A DNA stretch of 17,710 nt. It comes from an uncultured Ilumatobacter sp. Its GTDB lineage: Bacteria > Actinomycetota > Acidimicrobiia > Acidimicrobiales > Ilumatobacteraceae. Every line of letters begins with the position of its first letter. The stretch's first letter is position 1. The position numbers and the translations under genes were made by a program. The stretch covers positions 1 to 17,710 of the forward strand of contig CALICC010000273.1 in the NCBI GenBank assembly GCA_938049325.1, given 5' to 3'. Shown piece by piece: positions 6,962 to 14,606 of this stretch. A model generated the notes under the pieces. It worked only from the letters and a program-made list of their open reading frames with translations. It searched no databases and was not told the DNA's origin.

Positions 6962-6977
6962 CGTTTCACGTGAAACA
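6962..6977. promoter_or_regulatory. parS: parS centromere site 2
   Basis: CGTTTCACGTGAAACA contains a perfect 14-bp core GTTTCACGTGAAAC; only the outermost base differs from consensus. It is 110 bases from site 1 in the same rsmG-parA gap (6820-7051), which holds no gene. Confidence 0.95.
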
Positions 6978-7051
6978 TGTCCAAATGCTTGTAACGCGTC
7001 GCTCGATGCGGCACAGTACGGGACCAACCACACGTCAATGACGTCCGTGAA

Positions 7052-7933
7052 ATGGAGTTGCTGTTGAACAGTGATGACACCGCACCTACGAGTGCGCCCG
7101 ATGGTCCAACCGATCAACCCGCTGCCGCGGAGAGTTCCTCGACGAACGACAACGCGAATGGCTATCCACTCCCGCGCGTCTTGGCGGTCGCGAATCAGAA
7201 GGGTGGTGTGGGTAAAACGACGACAACCGTGAACCTCGGCGCGTCGCTTGCCGAGATGGGTCTCCGAACCTTGTTGATCGATCTCGATCCACAAGGAAAT
7301 GCATCAACCGGTCTCGGCATCGAGAATCGTGGTCTCGAACACTCGATGTACCACGTGATGTTGCACGACGAGCCACTCGAGAACGTGGTGGAACCGACCG
7401 ACGTCAAGAACCTCTTCGTCGCACCCGCGTCACTCGATCTGGCGGGAGCGGAGATCGAGCTGGTCCCGGCCTTCAGTCGAGAGCAACGTCTGAAGCGCGC
7501 CGTCGATGCTGTGCTCGATGACTACGACTACGTCTTGATCGACTGTCCCCCATCGCTCGGTCTTCTGACCGTGAACGGTCTCGCCGCTGCTCGCGAGGTG
7601 CTCGTACCGATCCAATGTGAGTACTACGCACTCGAAGGTCTTGGGCAACTGTTGCGCAACGTCGATCTCGTGAAACGGAATCTGAATCCTGATCTCGTGG
7701 TGTCGACGATTCTCTGCGTCATGTACGACGCGCGGACGAAGCTCTCCGACCAAGTGGTGTCGGAAGTACGTGACCACTTCGGTGAGAAGGTGCTCCGTTC
7801 GGTGATCCCACGAACGGTCCGACTGTCAGAAGCTCCGTCGTTCGGACAGCCCATCAATACATTCGACTCGACGTCGCGAGGGGCCATCGCCTATCGCGAC
7901 GCTGCCAAGGAGGTTCACAATGGCGCGGCGTAG
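7052..7933 (+). CDS. parA: Chromosome partitioning ATPase ParA (Soj)
   Basis: Deviant-Walker ATPase that forms nucleoid gradients and moves ParB-parS complexes. The product of 293 aa starts with a poorly conserved polar extension of about 40 residues, then RVLAVANQKGGVGKTTTTVNLG with the deviant Walker A KGGVGKTT at 50-57. Next come LLIDLDPQGNASTGLG and the Walker B region YVLIDCPPSLGLLTVN. The C-terminal segment IPRTVRLSEAPSFGQP is typical of chromosomal ParA. ATG 7052 is the longest ATG start; a TTG at 7064 with GGAG shortly before it is an alternative. The stop overlaps parB by 14 bases. Two parS sites lie just upstream and may influence its promoter. Confidence 0.97.
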   Translation: MELLLNSDDTAPTSAPDGPTDQPAAAESSSTNDNANGYPLPRVLAVANQKGGVGKTTTTVNLGASLAEMGLRTLLIDLDPQGNASTGLGIENRGLEHSMYHVMLHDEPLENVVEPTDVKNLFVAPASLDLAGAEIELVPAFSREQRLKRAVDAVLDDYDYVLIDCPPSLGLLTVNGLAAAREVLVPIQCEYYALEGLGQLLRNVDLVKRNLNPDLVVSTILCVMYDARTKLSDQVVSEVRDHFGEKVLRSVIPRTVRLSEAPSFGQPINTFDSTSRGAIAYRDAAKEVHNGAA

Positions 7934-8834
7934 TGGTCTTGGAAAAGGGCTGAGTTCACTCATCCCCACGGAGGGCGCGGAAGGTTCGGCTGACGCGGTG
8001 TTCGTGGAAGTTCCGACAGCGGCGGTCACACCGAACCCGAATCAACCACGGCGACATTTCGACGAAGAGTCACTCGTTGAGCTCGCGGCGTCGATCGCGG
8101 AGATGGGCGTGTTGCAGCCGATCTTGGTGCGCCCACTCGACGACGATCAGTACGAATTGATCGCGGGGGAGCGTCGTTGGCGCGCGACGCAACGCGCCGG
8201 GCTCGCGACGATCCCGGCGATCGTCCGCACGACGAGTGACCTCAGTTCTGTCGAGCAGGCGCTGGTCGAGAACTTGCATCGCCAAGACCTCACGGCGCTC
8301 GAAGAGGCGGCCGCGTATCAACAACTGCTCGAAGACTTCGAGCTCACGCACGACGACCTTGCGGGTCGGGTCGGGAAGAGTCGTTCAGCGATCACCAACT
8401 CGATTCGTCTGCTCGGGCTTCCGCCGACGGTGCAATCACTCGTTGCTGATGGCCAACTGAGCGCGGGGCATGCGCGTGCGTTGCTCGGCACGCCGGACCG
8501 CGCGCGTCAGGAGTCGCTCGCGCGTGAAGCGGTCGCCGAAGGATGGACCGTGCGAATGGTTGAGCAGGCCGTGCGCGGTGATGACCAGGAAGCAACGCCG
8601 GCGCCATCTGATGACGCGGTCGAGGGGAGTGGCTCGACGATCGATGGCGCGGGCTTGACACCCGCGACCAAGCTGCGACCTCCCGGACTACTCGAGCTCG
8701 AAGAGTTGCTCGCCGAACATCTCGAGACGCGCGTCAATGTGCAATTGGGCGCCAAGCGGGGCAAGATCGCGATTGACTTCGCTGATCTCGAAGATCTCGA
8801 ACGCATCTACCGCAAGATGTCAGCGCCGTCCTGA
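7920..8834 (+). CDS. parB: Chromosome partitioning protein ParB (Spo0J), CTPase
   Basis: Binds parS and spreads as a CTP-dependent DNA clamp, partnering ParA. The 304 aa include the N-terminal ParA-interacting peptide LGKGLSSLIP (7-16), the ParB/sulfiredoxin CTP-binding fold with NPNQPR (39-44) and GERRWRA (83-89), and the ENLHRQDLTALEEA segment (117-130). The parS-binding helix-turn-helix (LAGRVGKSRSAITNSIRLL) covers about residues 147-165, and a C-terminal dimer domain ends IYRKMSA. A strong AAGGAGG ribosome-binding site precedes ATG 7920, inside the end of parA, so the two are one coupled operon. Confidence 0.98.
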   Translation: MARRSGLGKGLSSLIPTEGAEGSADAVFVEVPTAAVTPNPNQPRRHFDEESLVELAASIAEMGVLQPILVRPLDDDQYELIAGERRWRATQRAGLATIPAIVRTTSDLSSVEQALVENLHRQDLTALEEAAAYQQLLEDFELTHDDLAGRVGKSRSAITNSIRLLGLPPTVQSLVADGQLSAGHARALLGTPDRARQESLAREAVAEGWTVRMVEQAVRGDDQEATPAPSDDAVEGSGSTIDGAGLTPATKLRPPGLLELEELLAEHLETRVNVQLGAKRGKIAIDFADLEDLERIYRKMSAPS

Positions 8835-8850
8835 CGCCGCGACCTTCAAC

Positions 8851-8896
8851 TCGCGCGTGAGAGCGCGACTCTGACGGCGCGCGTGAGGCTCAGAGT
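8851..8896 (+). terminator. Candidate hairpins after parB
   Basis: Two short stems: TCGCGC (8851-8856) / GCGCGA (8863-8868), and ACTCTGA (8868-8874) / TCAGAGT (8890-8896) followed by TTAC. The T-run is weak, so this may be a modest terminator between convergent parB and the DUF1996 gene. The rest of the gene-free stretch 8835-9148 holds only one DnaA-box-like TGTGGAAAA (9016-9024) that I can point to. Confidence 0.35.
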
Positions 8897-9148
8897 TTAC
8901 AGTTGTTAACTCAAGTTGTTCGCGCGGTTCGCGTTCGTTGTGCGACGGAACATCACGTGTCGTACTCATTGCGTGAAGATGACGTCGAGGGAAACACACA
9001 GACTGGGGACAGACCTGTGGAAAACCCATCAATCGCTTGCAGAGACTGGAGGGGATGGTTGAAGCGACCACGCGAATCTGTCGGTATTCGCACAAGATGT
9101 CGGCAGCGCAAGGCGCCAACTTGAGTCCGAGGGCCCGGCGTGTTGCAG

Positions 9149-10534
9149 TCAGTCGAATGGCAGAAGAAAACGCCATGACCCGTCGGCCAGCTGGTCGAAG
9201 CTCCGCGTGCAACTGAAGTTCGACAAGTGACAGTCGGTCGTCCACGTCTCGGCGATGTTCTGATCCCATCCGTTCCACCAATCACCGTGCGCGCTGTAGC
9301 CGCCGGGGAGTGAGAGGTCGTAGTTGTCCGATGTCAAACGCCAATTCGCGGTGTCGTGGCCAGGTGGGACAATCCAGTCGACGTTGTACGTGATCTCGGG
9401 GAGCGGAACGGGGTGCGTCGGTGGGCACACGCCATTTGCCACCGCCATATGGCTCTGGTGGTCGGGGGAGTCGAGGTTGACACCATCCCAGCACTGCGGG
9501 AACACCAGGGTCATCTCGACGATGCTGCCCGGCGCACAGTTCGCGGGGATCTCGAAGGATTGGCCACCCGACCCCGGGCACGACCAGCGGCCGTTGCCCC
9601 ACACGCCGGACTGTGCCATGCCGTCGCCTGCGATCGTGCGCAGCCCGGCGGGGATGGTTTGGAGTGTTGCGGGGTCGATGCCGTGCCAGCCGCTCTTGTA
9701 GTACACCCAGTTGTGGTCCGGCACGATCGGTGCACCCGTTGCGGTGTCGATCATCGTCGGGACCCAATAGGCGGAACGATTGGCGATGCCGCCGTCGCAG
9801 GTGCTGTCGCCGCTGTTCGTGAGCGAGGCAGTGGTCGATGCCGCATCGGCGCCGGTGTTGCCGAAGAAGGTGTGGAGGTGTGATCCGCCAGGCTGGTTGG
9901 GCGCGACGATCGGGTCGTCGTACAGCATGTGTGAGAATCCGCAGCGAGTGCGGAACGCCGTGACGCCCTGATCAGGCCCCGGCGGTTGCAGGTTGTTGGT
10001 GCCGAAGCGGGCATCGGACCAGCCGGGCCGAGCGGCAGGAAGTTGCGTGTCGTCGACGTACACCACGTTGCCGGAGTCGCAGCCGCTGATCGTTTCCGCG
10101 AAACATGACTCGATCGTGAGCGCGTTTCCGATGATTGTGTCGTCACCCAGACCGCCGCGCACGGTGATCGCTGCGTCGGGGCCGTGTTCGTCGACAGCGT
10201 TGATGCAGATGGTGTCGTCGCCACCGAGCGCGTCGACGGTGACCGGGCCGTTCGCGATCACGATCACGTCGTCGCCATTCGTTCCGACATGGTTCGAGCC
10301 GCCCGGCGGGTCTTGTGATCCGTTGTATCCGAAACCGTGTGTCGCGTCGACTCCCGCGCACTGCGACAGCGCCTCGACGGTGCCAACCGTCGAGGGGTCG
10401 TACTCACAGCTGACCGCCACGGCGGCGAGGCCGACCGAGGCAACCGCCCGGCGCAGTCGGCGTTGGTGGATGGTCACAGATCGGCGATTCGAGTGCTTCG
10501 ACACTCGTTCATGAAACCACAGCACCGTGAGCAT
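9149..10534 (-). CDS. Exported DUF1996-domain protein with RTX-like repeats
   Basis: Function unknown. The protein has a basic N-terminus and hydrophobic segment (RRAVASVGLAAVAVSC) that looks like a secretion signal, possibly a lipobox with AVSC. A region rich in GTNGDDVIVI, GGDDTICI and GGLGDDTIIGN resembles calcium-binding RTX (hemolysin-type) repeats. The rest is a DUF1996 domain: FRTRCGFSHMLYDDPIV, PGGSHLHTFFGN, ANRSAYWVPTM, CPPTHPVPLPEI, and a paired-cysteine C-terminal end (TTDCHLSNFSC). DUF1996 is known from fungi and some bacteria and is not biochemically defined to my knowledge. The start is uncertain: ATG 10534 is used; GTG codons at 10570, 10504 and 10477 are in frame. No strong ribosome-binding site decides. 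It converges on parB and diverges from the protease pair. Confidence 0.85.
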   Translation of the reverse strand: MLTVLWFHERVSKHSNRRSVTIHQRRLRRAVASVGLAAVAVSCEYDPSTVGTVEALSQCAGVDATHGFGYNGSQDPPGGSNHVGTNGDDVIVIANGPVTVDALGGDDTICINAVDEHGPDAAITVRGGLGDDTIIGNALTIESCFAETISGCDSGNVVYVDDTQLPAARPGWSDARFGTNNLQPPGPDQGVTAFRTRCGFSHMLYDDPIVAPNQPGGSHLHTFFGNTGADAASTTASLTNSGDSTCDGGIANRSAYWVPTMIDTATGAPIVPDHNWVYYKSGWHGIDPATLQTIPAGLRTIAGDGMAQSGVWGNGRWSCPGSGGQSFEIPANCAPGSIVEMTLVFPQCWDGVNLDSPDHQSHMAVANGVCPPTHPVPLPEITYNVDWIVPPGHDTANWRLTSDNYDLSLPGGYSAHGDWWNGWDQNIAETWTTDCHLSNFSCTRSFDQLADGSWRFLLPFD

Positions 10535-10610
10535 CTTGGGTTCTCGCGTATCACGGTCCGTCGCGCCCACTCACGTTGTGTGGAGCAACCGCTGAGAGAA
10601 GAGGACACCG

Positions 10611-11276
10611 ATGAAGCTGAAGTCGTTCACCAAGAAGACCGGACTGCACGAAATGATGTCGAAGGACGGATTGGTCGACGCCATCGTTCGGGCGCCGGGC
10701 GTTGAAGTCGTCGAGGTTGTGGAGGACGGTCAACGTCGAGCGGGTCGGGTCGTCGATGTCAAGCTTGCTTCCAAGCCGGCGAACGCCGCTTCGGCGACGC
10801 GGCAATCCGACGCGCTGCTCGCGACGAAGGGCCTGGAGGTGCACACGCGTTCGGGGGAAGCTGGCTTCGGTCTCTGTCTCGTCGAAATGGCGGGCAAGGG
10901 GGTTGGCGGGAATCAGCTGGTCGCCACCGTCGAGGGAGACCTCGACGTGCGTTTGGCAGATCTGGGGCTCGTCGAGATCGGACGCACGACGCTCAGCAGC
11001 AGCGGTGCTGCGGCTGCAATAGCGACGTACGGCAAGGCAAGCGGGGTTCTCGGAAGGACCAACGGGTACCTCGCGGTGCCGCTCGGCGGTCACTCGTTGA
11101 TCGTCAACGACGTCACTTCGACGGTGACCCCAAGCGCACCACTCTCGCTCGCCGGCAGGGTGTACCGCCTTGCTTCGACGGGTCTCTTGATGACGTTCGA
11201 TTCGGTGATGTTCTCCGCTACCGCGGATCGCACTGACGTCGATCTCCGGGGCGGCAAGATCGTGAGGGTCGCATGA
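10611..11276 (+). CDS. Unknown protein coupled to a subtilisin-like protease
   Basis: I do not recognise this 221-aa protein. It has no signal peptide or clear membrane segment, is rich in Gly, Ala and Val, and reads as mostly beta structure in its second half (LVATVEGDLDVRLADLGLVEI, YLAVPLGGHSLIVNDVTSTV, ending GGKIVRVA). The start is supported by GAGGA five bases before ATG 10611. Its last four bases (ATGA) overlap the start of the downstream protease, so the two are translationally coupled and probably work together, for example as inhibitor, chaperone or substrate and protease. That role is inference from position only. Confidence 0.85.
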   Translation: MKLKSFTKKTGLHEMMSKDGLVDAIVRAPGVEVVEVVEDGQRRAGRVVDVKLASKPANAASATRQSDALLATKGLEVHTRSGEAGFGLCLVEMAGKGVGGNQLVATVEGDLDVRLADLGLVEIGRTTLSSSGAAAAIATYGKASGVLGRTNGYLAVPLGGHSLIVNDVTSTVTPSAPLSLAGRVYRLASTGLLMTFDSVMFSATADRTDVDLRGGKIVRVA

Positions 11277-13660
11277 GCGCCGCCGAGCGCAGGCAGATGA
11301 CCCGTTTCGTGGGCCGCATGGCTCGCGTCGGTGCGGCGTCCATCGAGCTCGATCGCCTCGCCACCTTGGCGTCATCGGAGGCGCCCATGGCGTCCGCACC
11401 TCAAGCTTCCAGACTCGCTGCTGACGTATCGCTTCGCCTCCTCGTGAAGGTGGCCGACAAGAAGACGAGGCCAAAGGTCGAGCGGGAGATCAACGAGCGC
11501 CTCGGCGTGACACGCAAGTCGCCGATCGACGGACCCGTTGCGTCGACGAGCATCTGGCCGTTGGGTTCGCCGCGCTCCGATGGCTCGTGTTGGATCGTTG
11601 TCGACCTGCACCAATCACTCGGGTCGGCGCTTCGTGACATCGACTACGACCGCCACGCTCTCGATGACTTCGTCGCGGTCATCGCCAAGATTCCGGGCGT
11701 GATCGCGGCCGAAGTCGACCTTCCGTCCACCAACTCCGTCATGCCACTCCAAGAGAGCATCCCGGGTTGTACCTCCGGCCGAGACGCAGCGCCGGCCGAC
11801 GTGGATTGGGCGCCGCGACTCGTTGGATTGTTCGACTTGCCGGCGTCGACGAACCGCGGCGCGGGTGTCCGCATCGGCCACATCGACACCGGCTACACCG
11901 CGCATCCCGAACTCGATGCATCAAGCTACGACTTGGTCAACGCGGCGAGCACGATCGACGCGTCGGGAGGCCTCGACCCGATGCCCGGGGGTACGTCACA
12001 CGGCACGGCGACCGGAACGATCCTGATCAGCGCGCCGGGAACCAATGCCACCAACGACCTCGACGCACCGTCGCCGGGCATCACGGGCCTGGCTCCTGGT
12101 GCAATCGTCGTGCCGGTTCGTGCGCTCGATGCGGTGGTGGTCGTCGAGGCACCCATCTTCACGCAGAGTTCGATTGCGATGGCGATTCAGCAGTGCATTG
12201 CTTCGGGCTGTCATGTCATCTCGATGAGTTTCGGTGGCGTGGTGTCGCTCGCTGTGCGCGATGCACTCGACGACGCATTCGAGAACCACATGATCCTGTG
12301 TGCGGCCGCCGGAAACTGTGTCGGGTTCGTTGTGCAACCCGCAGCGCTCGACACCGTGATCGCCTGCGGAGGCGTCGGCATCGAACCAGACGGGTCGGTC
12401 CGAACGTGGCCCGGCACATCGGCCGGTCCGCAGATCGACATCTCGGCACCTTCCGACAACGTGTGGGTCGGAGACTGGATCGACGGCGAGGCGCGAGTAC
12501 GGCCGGGCGAGGGAACGTCCTTCGCCGCACCCCACGTTGCAGGAGCAGCCGCGATCTGGCTCGAGCATCATGGCCGAGAGGCGTTGCTCGCTCGCTATGC
12601 GTCGACGGGGGAGCGCCTGGGTGACGTGTTTCGCTCCGTCGTCAAGTCGAGTGCACTCGTGCCTCCCGGCTGGGACAGCGACGTGAACGGCGCCGGCGTC
12701 GTCAACTTGCCACAGCTCGTGGCACACCCACTTCCTGAGCCGGGCGACGCCGCAACGCCCGCACCATCACTCGACGCCTTCATCGGCGTCATCGGCACCA
12801 TCATCGGAGGAAACAACGTGGACACATCAGAACTCATCGACATCATTCCGGACTTCGTCGGACCGTCATCGGTGGTGGTCGATCTCGACCACCTCACGGT
12901 GCGCGACGACGGCGAGTTCTGGGGTGGAGCAGAGCCTTACGTCATGGCGAGCTATCTGGTCGTGGACGGCACGACGTCGCAGATCACCGTCGAACTCGAC
13001 GTCGCCGAGATCACGTCGGGCAACGTCAGCCTGCACGCGACGCTCACGAAACTGCCTGGCGTTGACTCGGTGGTCAAGGTCGTACAACGCGGCACGCATG
13101 GCAACGTCGACGAGGTCAACATCGGCCCGATCGAGCTCGCTGCAGGCGGCCCTCGAGAGGTCGACATCCCGTCGTCGGTCGGGCTCTTCGAAACCGAACT
13201 CGTCCCGATTCCGATCCGCGTGATCTTGGACGGCGGCGATGTGTTCGCCGGCGTCGACCTCGTCGGGCTTCCCGGGTTCGTCGGGGTGCACGCAATGTTG
13301 TCGGAAGAGGACTTCACGCCGAGCGACGCAATCGAGTCGGCGCACGAGGTCGTTGGTGAAGGGATCGCGGGGATCATCTCCGATGTCTTGGCGGAGCTCG
13401 AGCTCTCGGACTTGTCGGTGGACCCCTCGGCGTTCGTGGAACGGATTCGCGAGATCGAGGACGACGCAGCGCAGGCTGCAGCGTCGGAGATGAACCTGTG
13501 GGAGCTGTTCTGGGGCGGCGTCGTCGATCCCGACGATCAACTCATCCAGATCTTCTCGTTCGTGAACGCGCTGCAAATCGGATCGGGCGTCGACCTCCAA
13601 GACGAATACGTCGGAGAGCACGGCGACTGGATCATGGTCGGTGAGATTCGCGAAGGCTGA
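11273..13660 (+). CDS. Subtilisin-like (S8) serine protease, no signal peptide
   Basis: Serine endopeptidase of the subtilase family. The complete triad is visible: Asp205 in IGHIDTG, His243 in GGTSHGTATG and Ser416 in GTSFAAPHVAG, with oxyanion Asn348 in AAAGN. About 180 N-terminal residues precede the catalytic domain and contain a ferredoxin-like-looking stretch (LLVKVADKKTRPKVEREINERL, then FVAVIAKIPGVIAAEVD) that may act as a propeptide or inhibitor-like domain. After the catalytic domain (to about 490) lies a C-terminal part of about 300 residues with a beta-rich segment (VVVDLDHLTVRDDGEFWGGAEPYV, about 533-557) and acidic helices near the end. There is no signal peptide or membrane segment, so it is likely cytoplasmic or non-classically exported. 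ATGA overlap with the preceding unknown gene indicates a two-gene operon. Confidence 0.93.
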   Translation: MSAAERRQMTRFVGRMARVGAASIELDRLATLASSEAPMASAPQASRLAADVSLRLLVKVADKKTRPKVEREINERLGVTRKSPIDGPVASTSIWPLGSPRSDGSCWIVVDLHQSLGSALRDIDYDRHALDDFVAVIAKIPGVIAAEVDLPSTNSVMPLQESIPGCTSGRDAAPADVDWAPRLVGLFDLPASTNRGAGVRIGHIDTGYTAHPELDASSYDLVNAASTIDASGGLDPMPGGTSHGTATGTILISAPGTNATNDLDAPSPGITGLAPGAIVVPVRALDAVVVVEAPIFTQSSIAMAIQQCIASGCHVISMSFGGVVSLAVRDALDDAFENHMILCAAAGNCVGFVVQPAALDTVIACGGVGIEPDGSVRTWPGTSAGPQIDISAPSDNVWVGDWIDGEARVRPGEGTSFAAPHVAGAAAIWLEHHGREALLARYASTGERLGDVFRSVVKSSALVPPGWDSDVNGAGVVNLPQLVAHPLPEPGDAATPAPSLDAFIGVIGTIIGGNNVDTSELIDIIPDFVGPSSVVVDLDHLTVRDDGEFWGGAEPYVMASYLVVDGTTSQITVELDVAEITSGNVSLHATLTKLPGVDSVVKVVQRGTHGNVDEVNIGPIELAAGGPREVDIPSSVGLFETELVPIPIRVILDGGDVFAGVDLVGLPGFVGVHAMLSEEDFTPSDAIESAHEVVGEGIAGIISDVLAELELSDLSVDPSAFVERIREIEDDAAQAAASEMNLWELFWGGVVDPDDQLIQIFSFVNALQIGSGVDLQDEYVGEHGDWIMVGEIREG

Positions 13661-13684
13661 GCGAGACTCGCGCAGCGCGTCGAG

Positions 13685-13963
13685 TCATGTCTCGTCGATC
13701 CAATAGCTGCCGACTTCGTTGCCCTCGCCGTCGAGGATGGTGACACCCGCATTGGATTCGACGTTGTCGAGGAGCTCACTCGCCGCCATCTTGGCCTCGG
13801 GAAGTGTTGGGAAGACCTGGTCGAGCACCTCGGTCTCGACCGAGGGTGGGTGCGGTTCGCCGCGCAGCCGCCGCCAGAAGGGTCGCGACGCCCACTCAGC
13901 GATCGCCTGCTGGTGTTCTTCACGTGCACCAGGTGCCGGTCGGGAGATTGCGAGCTGAAAGAT
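13685..13963 (-). CDS. Small unknown protein, start codon unclear
   Basis: On the minus strand one frame reads about 92 codons from just after an in-frame TAG to a TGA at 13685. The product contains FQLAISRPAPGAREEHQQAI, FWRRLRGEP, FPTLPEAKMAASELLDN and ends GNEVGSYWIDET. Its composition and codon use look protein-like and unlike a shadow frame, but there is no ATG, GTG or TTG until well inside (GTG in EVLDQVF; the visible frame starts at an ATC). It could start at the non-standard ATC, be shortened, or be a decayed or mis-sequenced gene. It converges with the protease gene, 24 bases apart. Function unknown. Confidence 0.5.
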   Translation of the reverse strand: MFQLAISRPAPGAREEHQQAIAEWASRPFWRRLRGEPHPPSVETEVLDQVFPTLPEAKMAASELLDNVESNAGVTILDGEGNEVGSYWIDET

Positions 13964-14044
13964 GGGGTGACTCTACGCACTGCGTCAACAGACACCGCGT
14001 TTGTCGGCGCACCGAGTTCGGGGGCTGCGCCCTACGCTTCGAGC

Positions 14045-14602
14045 GTGGCGCTGATGATCTTGCTCAACGGGCCACCGGCGAGTGGCAAGTCGACGATCGC
14101 CGAGCGTTTCGTCGCGTCGAGGCCACTTGCGTTGAACCTCGATGTCGACGTCGTGCGGGCGCTGCTCGGCGGCTGGTTGGACGATGCACACAACGCGGGT
14201 CTGGCGGCTCGGCGCCTTGCTCTGGCCATGGCGAGCACGCACCTCGCGGAGGGCCGGGACGTGGTGGTGCCGCAGTTTCTCGGGCGCGTGGACTTCGTCG
14301 AACAGCTCGCGTCTGTGGCGGATCGTGCCGATGCGACGTTCGTCGAGGTGGTGCTCTCGATGAGTCGCGATGAGGCTGTCGCAGCGTTCGAGGCGCGCCG
14401 GGCCGCGCCGACCACCGATGTTCACCTCGATGCCACTGCGCTGGTCGAGCGGATGTCAGGAGACGATCCGGTCGGCCGGATGTATGACGCCTGCGTCGGT
14501 CTCGTCGAGCAGCGGCCTGCTACTCGCCGCGTGGAGGTTGTACGCGGCGACATCGACGGCACGTTCGCGCGGTTCCTCGACGCGGTCGGAGTCGTGGAGT
14601 AA
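14045..14602 (+). CDS. P-loop kinase / AAA-family ATPase
   Basis: Small nucleotide-binding protein of about 185 aa. It opens VALMILLNGPPASGKSTIAERF, with Walker A GPPASGKST near residues 9-17, followed by LNLDVDVVRALLGGW, EGRDVVVPQFLGRVDFVEQL and the motif VVLSMSRDEAVAAFEARR. This layout matches P-loop small-molecule kinases of the zeta-toxin / chloramphenicol-phosphotransferase-like group; the substrate cannot be read from sequence. GTG 14045 or ATG 14054 are both plausible starts; the frame is open further upstream, but that part covers the promoter region and the opposite small ORF. It ends 4 bases from the convergent cwlM. Confidence 0.85.
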   Translation: MALMILLNGPPASGKSTIAERFVASRPLALNLDVDVVRALLGGWLDDAHNAGLAARRLALAMASTHLAEGRDVVVPQFLGRVDFVEQLASVADRADATFVEVVLSMSRDEAVAAFEARRAAPTTDVHLDATALVERMSGDDPVGRMYDACVGLVEQRPATRRVEVVRGDIDGTFARFLDAVGVVE

Positions 14603-14606
14603 CGAT

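Noticed and set aside
9016..9024. DnaA box-like TGTGGAAAA after parB
   Set aside because: A single imperfect copy with no neighbouring boxes; likely chance.
10551..11474. 307-codon minus-strand frame over the unknown gene and protease
   Set aside because: Arg- and Pro-rich shadow typical of GC-rich DNA; the plus frames carry real motifs.
11767..12624. 285-codon plus-strand frame inside the protease
   Set aside because: A different frame of the S8 gene, Arg-rich, with no motifs.
13537..13995. 152-codon minus-strand frame
   Set aside because: Ser/Arg-rich frame; the adjacent frame (13685-13963) reads as a more natural protein.
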